NCBI GenBank assembly: GCA_903861645.1
Contig: CAIOVE010000071.1
Span: 1 to 57,624, forward strand
Direction: 5' to 3'
DNA: 57,624 bases
Source of the DNA: an uncultured Hyphomicrobiales bacterium
GTDB lineage: Bacteria; Pseudomonadota; Alphaproteobacteria; Rhizobiales; Beijerinckiaceae
Part shown: in pieces, positions 45,121 to 54,543 of the stretch
Position numbering within the stretch: position 1 is the stretch's first letter
Layout: each line of letters begins with the position of its first letter
Program-made: the position numbers and the translations under genes
Notes under the pieces: generated by a model
The model's input: the letters and a program-made list of their open reading frames with translations, nothing else
The model's database searches: none
What the model was told of the DNA's origin: nothing

Positions 45121-46584
45121 ATGCGGTTCACGCATGGGACGGGACTCATTCAGATGGCGGCGATAAAGCCGGCTTTCACTATCAGTGGTTTGGCGGCGGG
45201 ACCAGTTCGCAAATGCGGCGCCCTGCTCATGGCGCTGGCGCTTGCCTTGCCCTCGCCCGTGGCGCGCGCCCAATCCGTCAACGCCATGCCGGGCGTGATC
45301 CGTGACGCGGAAACCGAGCAGCTCATGCGCGATTACGTCACGCCCGTGCTGAAGGCGGCTGGCGTCAACGTCGGCGCCACGCGGGTGGTGCTGATCGGCG
45401 ACAGGGCCTTCAACGCCTTCGTCGCCAACGGTCGCAAGATTTTCATCAACGTCGGCGCGCTGATGGAGGCCAAGACGCCGAACGAAATCATCGGGGTGCT
45501 GGCGCACGAAACCGGCCATATCGCCGGCGGCCATCTGTCGGCGCTGCATCAGGAAATGAGCAACGCGATGGTCATGTCGGTGATCGGCATGCTCGCGGGC
45601 GCGGCGGGCGTTTACGCGACGACCCGCTCGGAAGGCTCCTACGCGCGCCCCGGCAATGTCGGCGCCGACGCGATGGGACAGGCCGGCCTCATTCTTGGTC
45701 CGCAGGAAATGGTGAAACGCTCGCTGCTGTCCTACGTGCGCGGCCAGGAAGAGGCCGCCGACCGCGCCGCCGTGAAATATCTCACCGCCACCGGCCAGTC
45801 CGCCAAGGGCTTGCTGACCACGCTGCAACGCTTCCAGAACGATCAACTGTTCATGACGACGTCGATCGACCCCTATCTGCAAACGCATCCGCTGCCGCGC
45901 GAGCGCCTGTCGAATCTGGAAACCGCCGCGCGGGCAAGTCCGACGTACGACACGCCGGACCCGCCCGCCCTGCAAGCCCGCCACGACCTCGTGCGCGCCA
46001 AGCTGGTGGCCTTCATCGGCAACGCCGGAGAGGTGTCGCGCCGCTATCCGCTTTCCGACGCGTCTCTCGCGGCGCGCTACGCCCGGGCTATCTCGGCCTA
46101 TCGGTTTGGCCGTGTCGCCGAGGCGCTGCCACAGGTCGACGGGCTGATCGCCGCGCAGCCCGGCAACGCCTATTTTCATGAACTGAAAGGGCAAATACTG
46201 CTGGAGACCGGGCGCGCGCGCGACGCCATCGCGCCCCTTCGCAAGGCGGCTGCCATGGCGCCGGCGGGCCTGCCCATCAAGGATCTGCTCGGCCATGCGC
46301 TCGTGGCGGCCGGCCAGCCCGACGAGGCGATCAAGCTGCTGACGCAGGTGGTTCAACGCGACGACGACGACCCCGAAGCCTACACCTATCTGTCGATGGC
46401 CTATGACGCGAAGGGCAACCTGCCGCAGGCGCAACTGGCGGCGGCGCAGGGCTTCTTCCTCGCCGGCAAGTTCGTCGAGGCGCGCACGCAGGCCAATCGC
46501 GCCAAGGGCCAGTTCAAGGAAGGATCGCCCGGCTGGCTCAAGGCCGACGACATCATGAACTATCGGCCGCCCAAGTTCGAATGA
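45121..46584 (+). CDS. M48 family metalloprotease with TPR repeats (BepA-like)
   Basis: A 487-residue exported zinc protease. A signal peptide ends near residue 50 (ARAQ). The zinc motif is HETGH at 129-133, with a downstream GQEEAADRAA segment that supplies the third ligand. The C-terminal 180 residues form TPR-like helical repeats. This is the layout of BepA, a periplasmic protease and chaperone for outer-membrane proteins such as LptD. The start could also be the ATG at 45154, which leaves a more ordinary signal peptide; neither has a strong ribosome-binding site. Confidence 0.9.
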   Translation: MRFTHGTGLIQMAAIKPAFTISGLAAGPVRKCGALLMALALALPSPVARAQSVNAMPGVIRDAETEQLMRDYVTPVLKAAGVNVGATRVVLIGDRAFNAFVANGRKIFINVGALMEAKTPNEIIGVLAHETGHIAGGHLSALHQEMSNAMVMSVIGMLAGAAGVYATTRSEGSYARPGNVGADAMGQAGLILGPQEMVKRSLLSYVRGQEEAADRAAVKYLTATGQSAKGLLTTLQRFQNDQLFMTTSIDPYLQTHPLPRERLSNLETAARASPTYDTPDPPALQARHDLVRAKLVAFIGNAGEVSRRYPLSDASLAARYARAISAYRFGRVAEALPQVDGLIAAQPGNAYFHELKGQILLETGRARDAIAPLRKAAAMAPAGLPIKDLLGHALVAAGQPDEAIKLLTQVVQRDDDDPEAYTYLSMAYDAKGNLPQAQLAAAQGFFLAGKFVEARTQANRAKGQFKEGSPGWLKADDIMNYRPPKFE

Positions 46585-46633
46585 GGGCGCGGGGCGCTCA
46601 CGCCAACGTGTTTTGGCCTTGTTTCGTTTTTAA

Positions 46634-46677
46634 GGGATCGGCCGGTATGATGTTTTCAAATCTCCTCAACCGATCCC
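46634..46677. repeat. Inverted repeat next to the dsbA-like ribosome-binding site
   Basis: GGGATCGG and CCGATCCC, a perfect eight-base inverted repeat separated by 28 bases. It ends directly before the GGAG motif of the DsbA-like gene. A hairpin here could affect translation, or the two halves could bind a dimeric regulator. Confidence 0.4.
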
Positions 46678-46687
46678 GGAGTCGTTG

Positions 46688-47458
46688 ATGTCCCTTTCAC
46701 GTTTCGCGACGGTCGCCATCGGCGCCGCTTTCGCGGCGCTCGCCGCCTTCGCCCCCGCCCGCGCCGAGATGACGGCCGCGCAGAAGTCCGAAATACAGGG
46801 CGTCATCAAGGATTATCTGATCAACAACCCCGAGGTTTTGCGCGACGCGCTGGCGGCCATGGAGCAACGCCAGAAGGCCGAGGAGGCCGAGGCGCGGACC
46901 AAGGCGGTCAGCGACGCGGCGCCGCTCATCTACAATTCGCCGCGGCAGGCCGTTCTCGGCAACCCCAACGGCAAGGTCACGCTGGTCGAGTTCTTTGATT
47001 ACAACTGCGGCTACTGCAAGAAGTCGCTCGACGACATCGCGCGCCTCGTCAAGGAAGATCCGGACCTTCGTCTGGTCGTGAAGGACTTCCCCGTTCTGGG
47101 TCCGGGCTCGGTCGAGGCGGCCGAGGTCGCCACCGCCCTGCGCAAGCAGTTCTCCGGCGAGAAGTACTGGCAGTTCCATTTAAAATTGCTGGGCATGAAG
47201 GGCCAGATCGGCAAGGGACAGGCCGTCACGGTCGCCCGCGACCTCGGCGCCAATCTCGACCAGCTCGGCAAGGACATGACGAGCGCCGAGACGAAGGAAT
47301 CAATTCAGGAGGTCATGAAGATCGCCGACGGCCTGCAACTGACGGGCACGCCCACCTTCGTGCTGGGCGACGACGTGCTTGTCGGAGCCGTGGGCTACGA
47401 CGAACTCAAGTCCCGTATCGGCAATGTCAAGAAATGCGGCAGGATGGCCTGTGGCTAA
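46688..47458 (+). CDS. DsbA family thiol:disulfide protein (thioredoxin-like, exported)
   Basis: A 256-residue periplasmic protein. The signal peptide ends at ARA-E (about residue 26). A helical N-terminal extension (residues 30-75) recalls ScsC-type proteins, in which it drives trimer formation. The active site is Cys107-Gly-Tyr-Cys110 in FFDYNCGYCKKS and the cis-Pro loop is GTPTFV. Two further cysteines are near the C terminus. It may act as an oxidase or an isomerase; the CGYC pair alone does not decide. The start at 46688 follows GGAG. Confidence 0.92.
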   Translation: MSLSRFATVAIGAAFAALAAFAPARAEMTAAQKSEIQGVIKDYLINNPEVLRDALAAMEQRQKAEEAEARTKAVSDAAPLIYNSPRQAVLGNPNGKVTLVEFFDYNCGYCKKSLDDIARLVKEDPDLRLVVKDFPVLGPGSVEAAEVATALRKQFSGEKYWQFHLKLLGMKGQIGKGQAVTVARDLGANLDQLGKDMTSAETKESIQEVMKIADGLQLTGTPTFVLGDDVLVGAVGYDELKSRIGNVKKCGRMACG

Positions 47459-47538
47459 GTCCGCCTGATTTCGGGGGACATCGCGGCGCCCCCGAGGCCA
47501 AAAAGCTTCCCATGGTGGGCCTTCCGGGCTAAGACGTC

Positions 47539-47558
47539 CCGCCCGGTTGGCCGGGCGG
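47539..47558. other. GC-rich hairpin between the dsbA-like gene and aroQ
   Basis: CCGCCCGG-TTGG-CCGGGCGG, a perfect eight-base stem with a four-base loop, 28 bases before the aroQ start and 80 after the previous stop. No T-run follows. It may slow transcript decay or form part of the aroQ leader. Confidence 0.5.
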
Positions 47559-47586
47559 TCATACTGGATCACCCGACCGGCGCCGC

Positions 47587-48033
47587 ATGCCCACCATTCA
47601 TGTCCTGAACGGACCCAATCTCAACCTGCTCGGCATCCGCGAACCGGCCATTTATGGCTCGGTCACGCTCGCGGCGATCGAGTCGGCGTTGCGGGCGAAG
47701 GCCGGGACGCGCGGCGTCGATCTGACGTTCCGCCAGTCCAACCACGAGGGCGACCTCGTGCAATGGATTCAGGACGCGGGTCTGGCGGGCGAGGCGGTCA
47801 TCCTCAACGCGGGCGCCTATACCCACACGTCGATCGCCATCCATGACGCGATCAAGGGGTCGGGCGCGCGCGTGGTCGAGGTGCATCTCTCCAACGTGCA
47901 CGCCCGGGAAAGCTTTCGTCACCATTCCCATATTTCCGCCGTCGCCGCTGGCGTGATTGTCGGTTTCGGCCCCCTTTCATACGAACTCGCGCTTGAGGCC
48001 CTGCTCTCCGGCGCCGCCCAACAGAAGAGCTGA
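47587..48033 (+). CDS. aroQ: 3-dehydroquinate dehydratase, type II
   Basis: AroQ makes 3-dehydroshikimate in the shikimate pathway. The 148-residue type II enzyme begins IHVLNGPNLNLLGIREPAIYG with the catalytic Tyr in that segment. It continues with FRQSNHEGDLVQWI, ILNAGAYTHTSIAI, and EVHLSNVHARESFRHHS with the catalytic His. It is followed five bases later by accB, a pairing typical of alphaproteobacteria and other proteobacteria. Confidence 0.97.
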   Translation: MPTIHVLNGPNLNLLGIREPAIYGSVTLAAIESALRAKAGTRGVDLTFRQSNHEGDLVQWIQDAGLAGEAVILNAGAYTHTSIAIHDAIKGSGARVVEVHLSNVHARESFRHHSHISAVAAGVIVGFGPLSYELALEALLSGAAQQKS

Positions 48034-48037
48034 AAAC

Positions 48038-48571
48038 ATGGCGCAGCCGCCAAAAAAACCAAAGACCGCCGCGAAATCCGCCGCCTCCGCGTCCTCGGGC
48101 GTCGACACGGCGCTGGTTGAGCAACTCGCCGTCATCGCGACGACGCACGGCCTCGCAGAGGTCGAGGTGGAACGCGCCGGCCTGCGCATCCGCGTGGCCC
48201 GCCATGGCGCGCCGGCTCCGCAGCAACAGACCTATATCCCGCAGGCGGCTCCGGTCGCGCATGCGGTGGCGGCGCCCGCCCCCGCTCCTTCGGCGGCGCC
48301 CGTCGCCGTCGCGCCGGCTGCCGCTGGCCCCGAGCATCCCGGCGCGGTCAAGTCGCCCATGGTCGGGACCGCCTATCGCCGCCCCTCGCCCGAGGCCAAG
48401 CCCTTCGTTGAAATCGGCTCCACCGTGAAGGCCGGCGAAAAAATCCTGCTGATCGAGGCCATGAAGACCTTCAACGAAATCGTCGCGCCGCGCGCCGGCG
48501 TCGTCGCCGCGATCTTCGTCGAGGACGGCCAGCCGGTTGAGTTCGGCGAACCCCTGCTCGTGATCGAGTGA
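48038..48571 (+). CDS. accB: Biotin carboxyl carrier protein of acetyl-CoA carboxylase
   Basis: AccB carries the biotin that shuttles carboxyl groups in the first step of fatty-acid synthesis. The 177-residue protein has a helical N terminus, an Ala/Pro linker (about 58-98) and the biotinyl domain with Lys143 in [10 protein letters not shown]. The start at 48038 ([10 protein letters not shown]) lies five bases after the aroQ stop, with GAAGAG upstream. It is followed by accC in the same operon. Confidence 0.97.
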   Translation: MAQPPKKPKTAAKSAASASSGVDTALVEQLAVIATTHGLAEVEVERAGLRIRVARHGAPAPQQQTYIPQAAPVAHAVAAPAPAPSAAPVAVAPAAAGPEHPGAVKSPMVGTAYRRPSPEAKPFVEIGSTVKAGEKILLIEAMKTFNEIVAPRAGVVAAIFVEDGQPVEFGEPLLVIE

Positions 48572-48594
48572 GCGGAACCGGGGCGCCGACGCGG

Positions 48595-49956
<1,362 letters not shown>

Positions 49957-49971
49957 GGCGTCGGGCGCGGA

Positions 49972-50763
49972 TCAGGGCGCGACGGCCTGATCCTGCAACC
50001 CGTTGGCGTCCAGCACGCGACGCACGAGGCCGGATTTCTTGGCGTCATCCATGAACGCCGTCACGAAGGCCAGCGACGCCACGTGGCCGCGAGGCACGGC
50101 GGTCGCGGTCTTGGCCTGAAAGAAATAGCCGTCAAGCACGCGCGAACCCGGCAGCGAGCGCGACAATTCCGTCAGCGCGTCGCGGCTCATGGCGAAGGCG
50201 TCGGCCTGCCCGGATTTCAACTGCTCCATCACCGCCTCGACGCTGCCGACGGGAATGGGCTTGGTGTTCTTCAGCCAGGCGCCGGTGGCGCGGATCGTGG
50301 TGGTCTCGGAAATGCCGAGGATCTTCACGCCGGGCTTGTCGACGTCGGACAGCTTCTCGATGGGCGCGCCGGGGCGCACCAGAAACGTCGACTCGCCGAT
50401 GTTGTAGACCGGCCCGAAATCCAGCCGCTTGGCGCGTTCGGCATCCATCGGCACGAAGGTCACGTCCCAAGCGTTGGACGCGCCAGCGTCCGTCACCGCG
50501 CCGGAATTCTCGTAGATCACCAGTTCGAGCGGAACCTTCAGCTTTTCGGCCATGGCCTTGCCGAGATCGACCGAAACGCCCTTGGGCTGACCGGTCGCGG
50601 CGTCGCGTCCGGCCCAGAAGGGGCCCGGCGCCGGGCTGATCGCGATGGCGACGCGCAGCTTGCCGGTTGGCGCGATGTCATTGGCGCCGGCGGCGACGGC
50701 CCCGGCCAAAGGCGCGCCGCCCGCGAGCATGGCGACGGCGCTGAGCAACAAAATGCGGTCCAT
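49972..50763 (-). CDS. ABC transporter substrate-binding protein, amino-acid (family 3) type
   Basis: A 263-residue periplasmic binding protein. After a signal peptide (about 26 residues) it reads [21 protein letters not shown] and [22 protein letters not shown], the standard opening of amino-acid-binding proteins. [21 protein letters not shown] follows. The start at 50763 has a strong GGAGGA motif. No permease or ATPase gene is next to it. It is divergent from aat and has been inserted into the usual accC-aat order. Confidence 0.9.
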   Translation of the reverse strand: MDRILLLSAVAMLAGGAPLAGAVAAGANDIAPTGKLRVAIAISPAPGPFWAGRDAATGQPKGVSVDLGKAMAEKLKVPLELVIYENSGAVTDAGASNAWDVTFVPMDAERAKRLDFGPVYNIGESTFLVRPGAPIEKLSDVDKPGVKILGISETTTIRATGAWLKNTKPIPVGSVEAVMEQLKSGQADAFAMSRDALTELSRSLPGSRVLDGYFFQAKTATAVPRGHVASLAFVTAFMDDAKKSGLVRRVLDANGLQDQAVAP

Positions 50764-50877
50764 GAATTCCTCCCCGACTTCGGCGGCACCTTGGCGATTT
50801 TTACGCGGCCCGGCAACCCGGTCTGGCGTCGAACGCCGGCTCTTGACGTCGCCCGGACAGCCGCCCACCTTCGCGCC

Positions 50878-51555
50878 ATGACGGCGAATGTCGATCCGCA
50901 TGAAATCACGCCGCAGGTTCTGCTGCGCGCCTATTCCATCGGCATGTTTCCCATGGCCGAGGACGCCGAAGACCCGACTCTGTTCTGGGTCGATCCGGAA
51001 TTGCGCGGCGTCTTCCCACTCGACGGCCTGATCGTGTCGAGGAGTCTTGCAAAGGTCGTGCGCTCGGATCGCTTCGAGATTCGCGTCGACCACGATTTCG
51101 ACGCCGTGATCGAAGGGTGCTCGGGCGGCGGCGAGGATCGCCCGAAAACTTGGATCAACGCGCGCATCCGCAAGCTCTACCGCGAACTATTCGACCGCGG
51201 CTTCGTCCACACGGTCGAGGCTTACGACGAGACCGGCGCGCTCGTCGGCGGCCTCTATGGCGTGATGATCGGCGCGGCGTTTTTCGGCGAGAGCATGTTT
51301 CACCGGGCGCGCGACGCCTCGAAGGTGGCGCTTGTGCATCTGGTTGCCCGGTTGCGGGCCGGCGGCGCGGTTCTGCTCGATACGCAATTCGTCACGCCGC
51401 ATCTCGCCACGCTCGGCGCGATTGAAATCCCGCGCGACGCCTATCACCGCCAGCTTGACGCGGCGATCGGCAAGACGGCCAGTTTCCTGATCTGGCCGCG
51501 GGAGGAGCGGGTTTCGGGCGCGCGGGCGCTGGCCGCCCTGAGCGATCCCGCCTAG
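50878..51555 (+). CDS. aat: Leucyl/phenylalanyl-tRNA-protein transferase
   Basis: Aat adds leucine or phenylalanine to proteins with basic N termini, marking them for ClpAP degradation (N-degron pathway). The 225-residue protein contains [45 protein letters not shown] and [16 protein letters not shown], all diagnostic. The start at 50878 ([10 protein letters not shown]) gives normal length; the open frame extends upstream across the antisense binding-protein gene and is not coding there. Its stop overlaps the DUF2155 stop by four bases. Confidence 0.96.
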   Translation: MTANVDPHEITPQVLLRAYSIGMFPMAEDAEDPTLFWVDPELRGVFPLDGLIVSRSLAKVVRSDRFEIRVDHDFDAVIEGCSGGGEDRPKTWINARIRKLYRELFDRGFVHTVEAYDETGALVGGLYGVMIGAAFFGESMFHRARDASKVALVHLVARLRAGGAVLLDTQFVTPHLATLGAIEIPRDAYHRQLDAAIGKTASFLIWPREERVSGARALAALSDPA

Positions 51556-52277
51556 CGCGACAGCTCGCGTTCCCGGGCGTTATCGCCGGGGTTCGCCGAC
51601 GTCGGGAAGAAGCTCTGGATCGGCGAGCGCCGTTGGACGGGCGGTTGCGCCGCCGTCTGCGACGGCACGTTGGCGCGCGGCCGCGGCGGATCGAGCGGTC
51701 CGGGCCCGGACAAGGGTCCGGCGGTTTGCGGCGGCGCCGGCTGACCGGGCGGCAACAAGCCCGGCTGATTTGGATTGACGGCGCCCGTGCGCGTCTGCCG
51801 CGGCCGCGGCGTCGTGCCGGGCTTTGGCGGCGCGCCAAGCGAGGGGGCGAGCGGCTCCTCGGGCACCGTGGCCGCCGCGTCGGCGATGACTTGCGTCCCG
51901 CCCTTGCAGTCGGTCAGCCAGACGTCATAGACGGGGTGCTCGACGCCGTGGAGACCCGGACTCGCGGCGTACATCCAGCCGGAGAAGATGCGCTTGAAGC
52001 GGTTGTCGGTCTCGACCTCCTCGACTTCAACAAAACCGGTGGTCTGTGGCGCTTCGGTGGGCGGTCGCGTGAAACAGGCGCGCGGGGTGATCTGGAGCGA
52101 GCCAAACTGGACCGTCTCGTCCGTCGAGACATCGAAGGAAATCACGCGTCCGGTGATCTTGTCGAGGCCGGCGAACACGGCGGTCGGGTGCTTGATCTTG
52201 TCGGCGCGGGCCGCGGCGGGCGCCAGGGCGGCGAACATGGCGACGAGCGTCGCGAATCCATAAGCAGAGCGTGTCAT
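51552..52277 (-). CDS. DUF2155 domain-containing exported protein
   Basis: A 241-residue protein with a signal peptide (cleavage near ARA-D, residue 25) and the DUF2155 domain at about residues 30-135. The domain reads [19 protein letters not shown] and [28 protein letters not shown]. The remaining 100 residues are Pro/Gln/Arg-rich and likely disordered. The family is common in alphaproteobacteria next to aat and its role is unknown. It is convergent with aat. Confidence 0.93.
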   Translation of the reverse strand: MTRSAYGFATLVAMFAALAPAAARADKIKHPTAVFAGLDKITGRVISFDVSTDETVQFGSLQITPRACFTRPPTEAPQTTGFVEVEEVETDNRFKRIFSGWMYAASPGLHGVEHPVYDVWLTDCKGGTQVIADAAATVPEEPLAPSLGAPPKPGTTPRPRQTRTGAVNPNQPGLLPPGQPAPPQTAGPLSGPGPLDPPRPRANVPSQTAAQPPVQRRSPIQSFFPTSANPGDNARERELSR

Positions 52278-52419
52278 CCGCCTTCACTACCCCTGGAACA
52301 GGATGAAAGAAACCATCCGTTATCATTGCGCGCGATTAGGGCCAAACGATGCCACGCCCGCCAGATAATCTTAAGGTCGGACGATCATGCTGGAATCTCC
52401 ACCAACGGGAATTCCCACC

Positions 52420-52893
52420 ATGCTCCGTCCCCTGGGCCTTCTTGCCCTGCTCGTGACGCTCGCCGGCTGCGGCCCGAGCGAGGAAGCGCCGCTGGAACAG
52501 GCGCCCATCGTCGAATTGCAGGGCCCCTGGCGCATGATCAATCGATCGGCGGATTGCCACACGTCGTACACCCGATTCGCGCCGGATGGGCTTTATCGCG
52601 TTTACGCCGACAAGCGCCCGCGCAAGAAATACATGGCCATCTCCAAGTTCACGCTGGCGCCCGGCAAAATCAGAATCGAGGCGACCGGTCTGTCGACGGC
52701 GACGGCCGATGTCGCCTCCATCGTCTTCTCGCTGGCGGACGGCAAGCTGCGCCTTGTCGACATGCTGGGACCCGGCGGCGCCAGCTACGCCACGCCGCCC
52801 GACAGACTTGCCCCGGCGGAACAGGCTTATCTGAAGGACGTGTTCCGGATCGCCGAACAGCGCTTCGCCATGGATCGCTGCCAGCCGGGCTGA
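52420..52893 (+). CDS. Putative lipoprotein of unknown function
   Basis: A 157-residue protein with a lipoprotein signal peptide: MLRPLGLLALLVTLAGC, lipobox LAGC with the lipidated Cys at 17. The mature part has no family I recognise; it shows GPWRMINRSADCH and a regular mix of strands. It contains two further cysteines that could pair. The start at 52420 places the lipobox normally; an ATG at 52387 would lengthen the signal by 11 residues. Confidence 0.75.
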   Translation: MLRPLGLLALLVTLAGCGPSEEAPLEQAPIVELQGPWRMINRSADCHTSYTRFAPDGLYRVYADKRPRKKYMAISKFTLAPGKIRIEATGLSTATADVASIVFSLADGKLRLVDMLGPGGASYATPPDRLAPAEQAYLKDVFRIAEQRFAMDRCQPG

Positions 52894-52964
52894 CGACCCC
52901 TCCTCGTGAGTTGCATTCGACCGCGCGCGAGGCCAACGTGCCGCCCTTCCTTGGAGGGGAACAC

Positions 52965-53423
52965 ATGGAAATCACGAAACACGACAAAAGTCGGCTCATC
53001 CTGCCCTGGGCGGGCGCGATCTACAATGCGTTCGAACCGCTGGTCTGGCCGATCGTGCGGATAAGCCTAGGGCTGATCCTCATTCCGCACGGCTATGACA
53101 AGCTGTTTCTGAACGGCGCGGCCAATACGTCTCGAAACCCGATCCTGCACGTCTTCCTCAGTCCGCTGGCCGGGGCCTATTTCATCGGTTGCGTCGAGTT
53201 CTTCGGCGGATTGCTGCTGGTCCTGGGCCTGTTCACGCGATTTGCCGCGGCCGCCGTGGCGATCCAGATGTTCGTGATTTCGTTTTTCGTTCTGTGGCCA
53301 GTGTGGGGCTGGACACAGCGCGGAATGGAATTCGCCATTTTCATGATGGCGATCGCCATCGCGATCCTGATCCATGGCGGCGGCAAGTTCTCGCTGGACA
53401 GCAAGCTGCCCAGGGAACTCTAG
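52965..53423 (+). CDS. DoxX family membrane protein
   Basis: A 152-residue membrane protein with four hydrophobic segments, opening with a short polar N terminus. ISLGLILIPHGYDKLFLNG and GCVEFFGGLLLVLGLFTRFAAAAVAIQM match the DoxX pattern. Members are linked to redox and thiol stress in some bacteria, but the biochemical role is mostly unknown. The start at 52965 follows GGAGGGGA. It is 71 bases downstream of the lipoprotein gene on the same strand. Confidence 0.9.
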   Translation: MEITKHDKSRLILPWAGAIYNAFEPLVWPIVRISLGLILIPHGYDKLFLNGAANTSRNPILHVFLSPLAGAYFIGCVEFFGGLLLVLGLFTRFAAAAVAIQMFVISFFVLWPVWGWTQRGMEFAIFMMAIAIAILIHGGGKFSLDSKLPREL

Positions 53424-53451
53424 AAAGCGGATGGAGAACGGGGCCCAGCGC

Positions 53452-53862
53452 TCAGGCGCCGGGCTTCCACGCCTGATAATCGCCGGTGGCGGCGGGGCGC
53501 GCGGCGGCGCCCAGCGTCGAGCCGGACGGACGCCACGCGGCGGGCGTGCCCGTCATATTCGGCAGATGCGGCAACTGCCACTCGCGCGGCGCGTAGGATT
53601 CAGCGGACGGGGGCGTGTCGACCGTGTGATGCAGCCACCCGTACCAGCCGGGCGGCGTGGTCGAGGCCTCGCTGTAGCCGGCGTAGATCACCCAGCGGCG
53701 CTCGAAGCCCAGCGCCGCGTCGATTTTGCCGCCGCGCGTGCGGTAATAGGCGTTGCCGAACTCATCGCGCCCCACCAGTTCCCCGTGACGCCAGGTATGG
53801 AATCGCGTGTTGAGGGTTTGACCGCTCCACCAGGTGAACATCTGCTTCAGCCAGACAAGCAT
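53452..53862 (-). CDS. NADH:ubiquinone oxidoreductase subunit NDUFA12 family protein
   Basis: A 136-residue homologue of the mitochondrial complex I accessory subunit B17.2/NDUFA12, present in alphaproteobacterial complex I. Characteristic segments are FTWWSGQTLNTRFHTWRHGE, GNAYYRTRGGKIDAALGFERRWV, GWYGWLHHTVDTPP and GDYQAWKPG. The ATG at 53862 has GGATAAG about six bases upstream; an in-frame GTG at 53877 is an alternative. The other complex I genes are not in the window, which is usual. It converges with the DoxX gene. Confidence 0.95.
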   Translation of the reverse strand: MLVWLKQMFTWWSGQTLNTRFHTWRHGELVGRDEFGNAYYRTRGGKIDAALGFERRWVIYAGYSEASTTPPGWYGWLHHTVDTPPSAESYAPREWQLPHLPNMTGTPAAWRPSGSTLGAAARPAATGDYQAWKPGA

Positions 53863-53869
53863 CGAATTC

Positions 53870-53878
53870 TTATCCACA
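53870..53878 (+). promoter_or_regulatory. DnaA box (TTATCCACA)
   Basis: An exact match to the strong DnaA-binding consensus, just upstream of the NDUFA12 start and about 670 bases before nrdJ. A second, one-mismatch box is at 54275-54283. Confidence 0.5.
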
Positions 53879-54289
53879 TATCATCGGCGCGCCGCGCGTC
53901 GGGCGGACTATGGCGAGGGCGCCGGCGCATGTCCAGCAGGAATGAAATCGCCGATGGATTTGGGCGGGGAGGCGACTGAGTCGCGGCCCGAATATGGCGA
54001 TGGAAATCGCGATTCAATCCAGAGATGCAAATCCGGCGCGCCACAAATTTTCCAATCGAAACCGTATTATGTTATTATATTTCAATATTTTGAATGTTTT
54101 TATCATCTCAAATTATGAGGAATTTCGCCGCCGACCAGCCGCGCCCGGTCGTCCGTGAAACTACGGGGAAAACCCCGGCAAAATGACGAAAGCCTCCGCT
54201 CCGCCCTGAAAAGGTCTTGCGAAATAATGCCGACTCGTCAGACACTTGGATCGCACGCTTCGCCTCAATCCCCTGTATCCACAGGCTGC

Positions 54290-54337
54290 CCACAACATTT
54301 GGTGCCCGCGCGATCCGCCACCCACTAGCGCTTGACG
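54290..54337 (+). promoter_or_regulatory. Tandem NrdR-like boxes upstream of nrdJ
   Basis: CCACAACATTTGGTGC at 54290-54305 and CCACTAGCGCTTGACG at 54322-54337 each resemble the NrdR box (consensus near ACACTATATATAGTGT), the second only in its first half. Their starts are 32 bases apart, about three helical turns, which is the spacing expected for NrdR pairs. They lie 207 bases before the nrdJ start. Confidence 0.4.
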
Positions 54338-54543
54338 AAACTAGGGCTCCGACCCTACCTTGATCGTCATCGCCGTCCGGTTCCTTCAATGCCCATCAGG
54401 GGTCGCTGGAACAGCGCCGCGATCAGTGACGAACGCCGGCAGCGGCGTCGTGCGCACGGGTTTCAGGGACAGTCATCAGGGGGCAGAGGCCATGGATTGG
54501 GCCTCGCGCGGCATTACGTCCGCGTTCAACGGGAATCGAAGAA

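Larger units (their letters stand above)
53863..54543. other. Long non-coding region between the NDUFA12 gene and nrdJ
   Basis: No gene is supported in these 680 bases. They hold a perfect DnaA box (53870-53878) and an AT-rich patch of about 60 bases at 54057-54118, striking in this GC-rich genome, with a TTCAA-TATT-TTGAA inverted repeat at 54081-54094. A near-match DnaA box lies at 54275-54283, followed by two NrdR-like boxes (54290-54337). I looked for a cobalamin riboswitch because nrdJ needs B12 and could not find the B12-box pattern. Confidence 0.55.

Noticed and set aside
53834-54118. 94-residue open frame in the same region, plus strand
   Set aside because: It begins antisense to the NDUFA12 gene and ends in the AT-rich patch; no coding features.
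54108-54389. 93-residue open frame in the nrdJ upstream region
   Set aside because: No ribosome-binding site, no recognisable features, and it runs over the putative regulatory boxes.
54130-54543. Cobalamin riboswitch before nrdJ
   Set aside because: Expected on functional grounds, but the conserved B12-box pattern could not be found by eye. A covariance-model search would decide.
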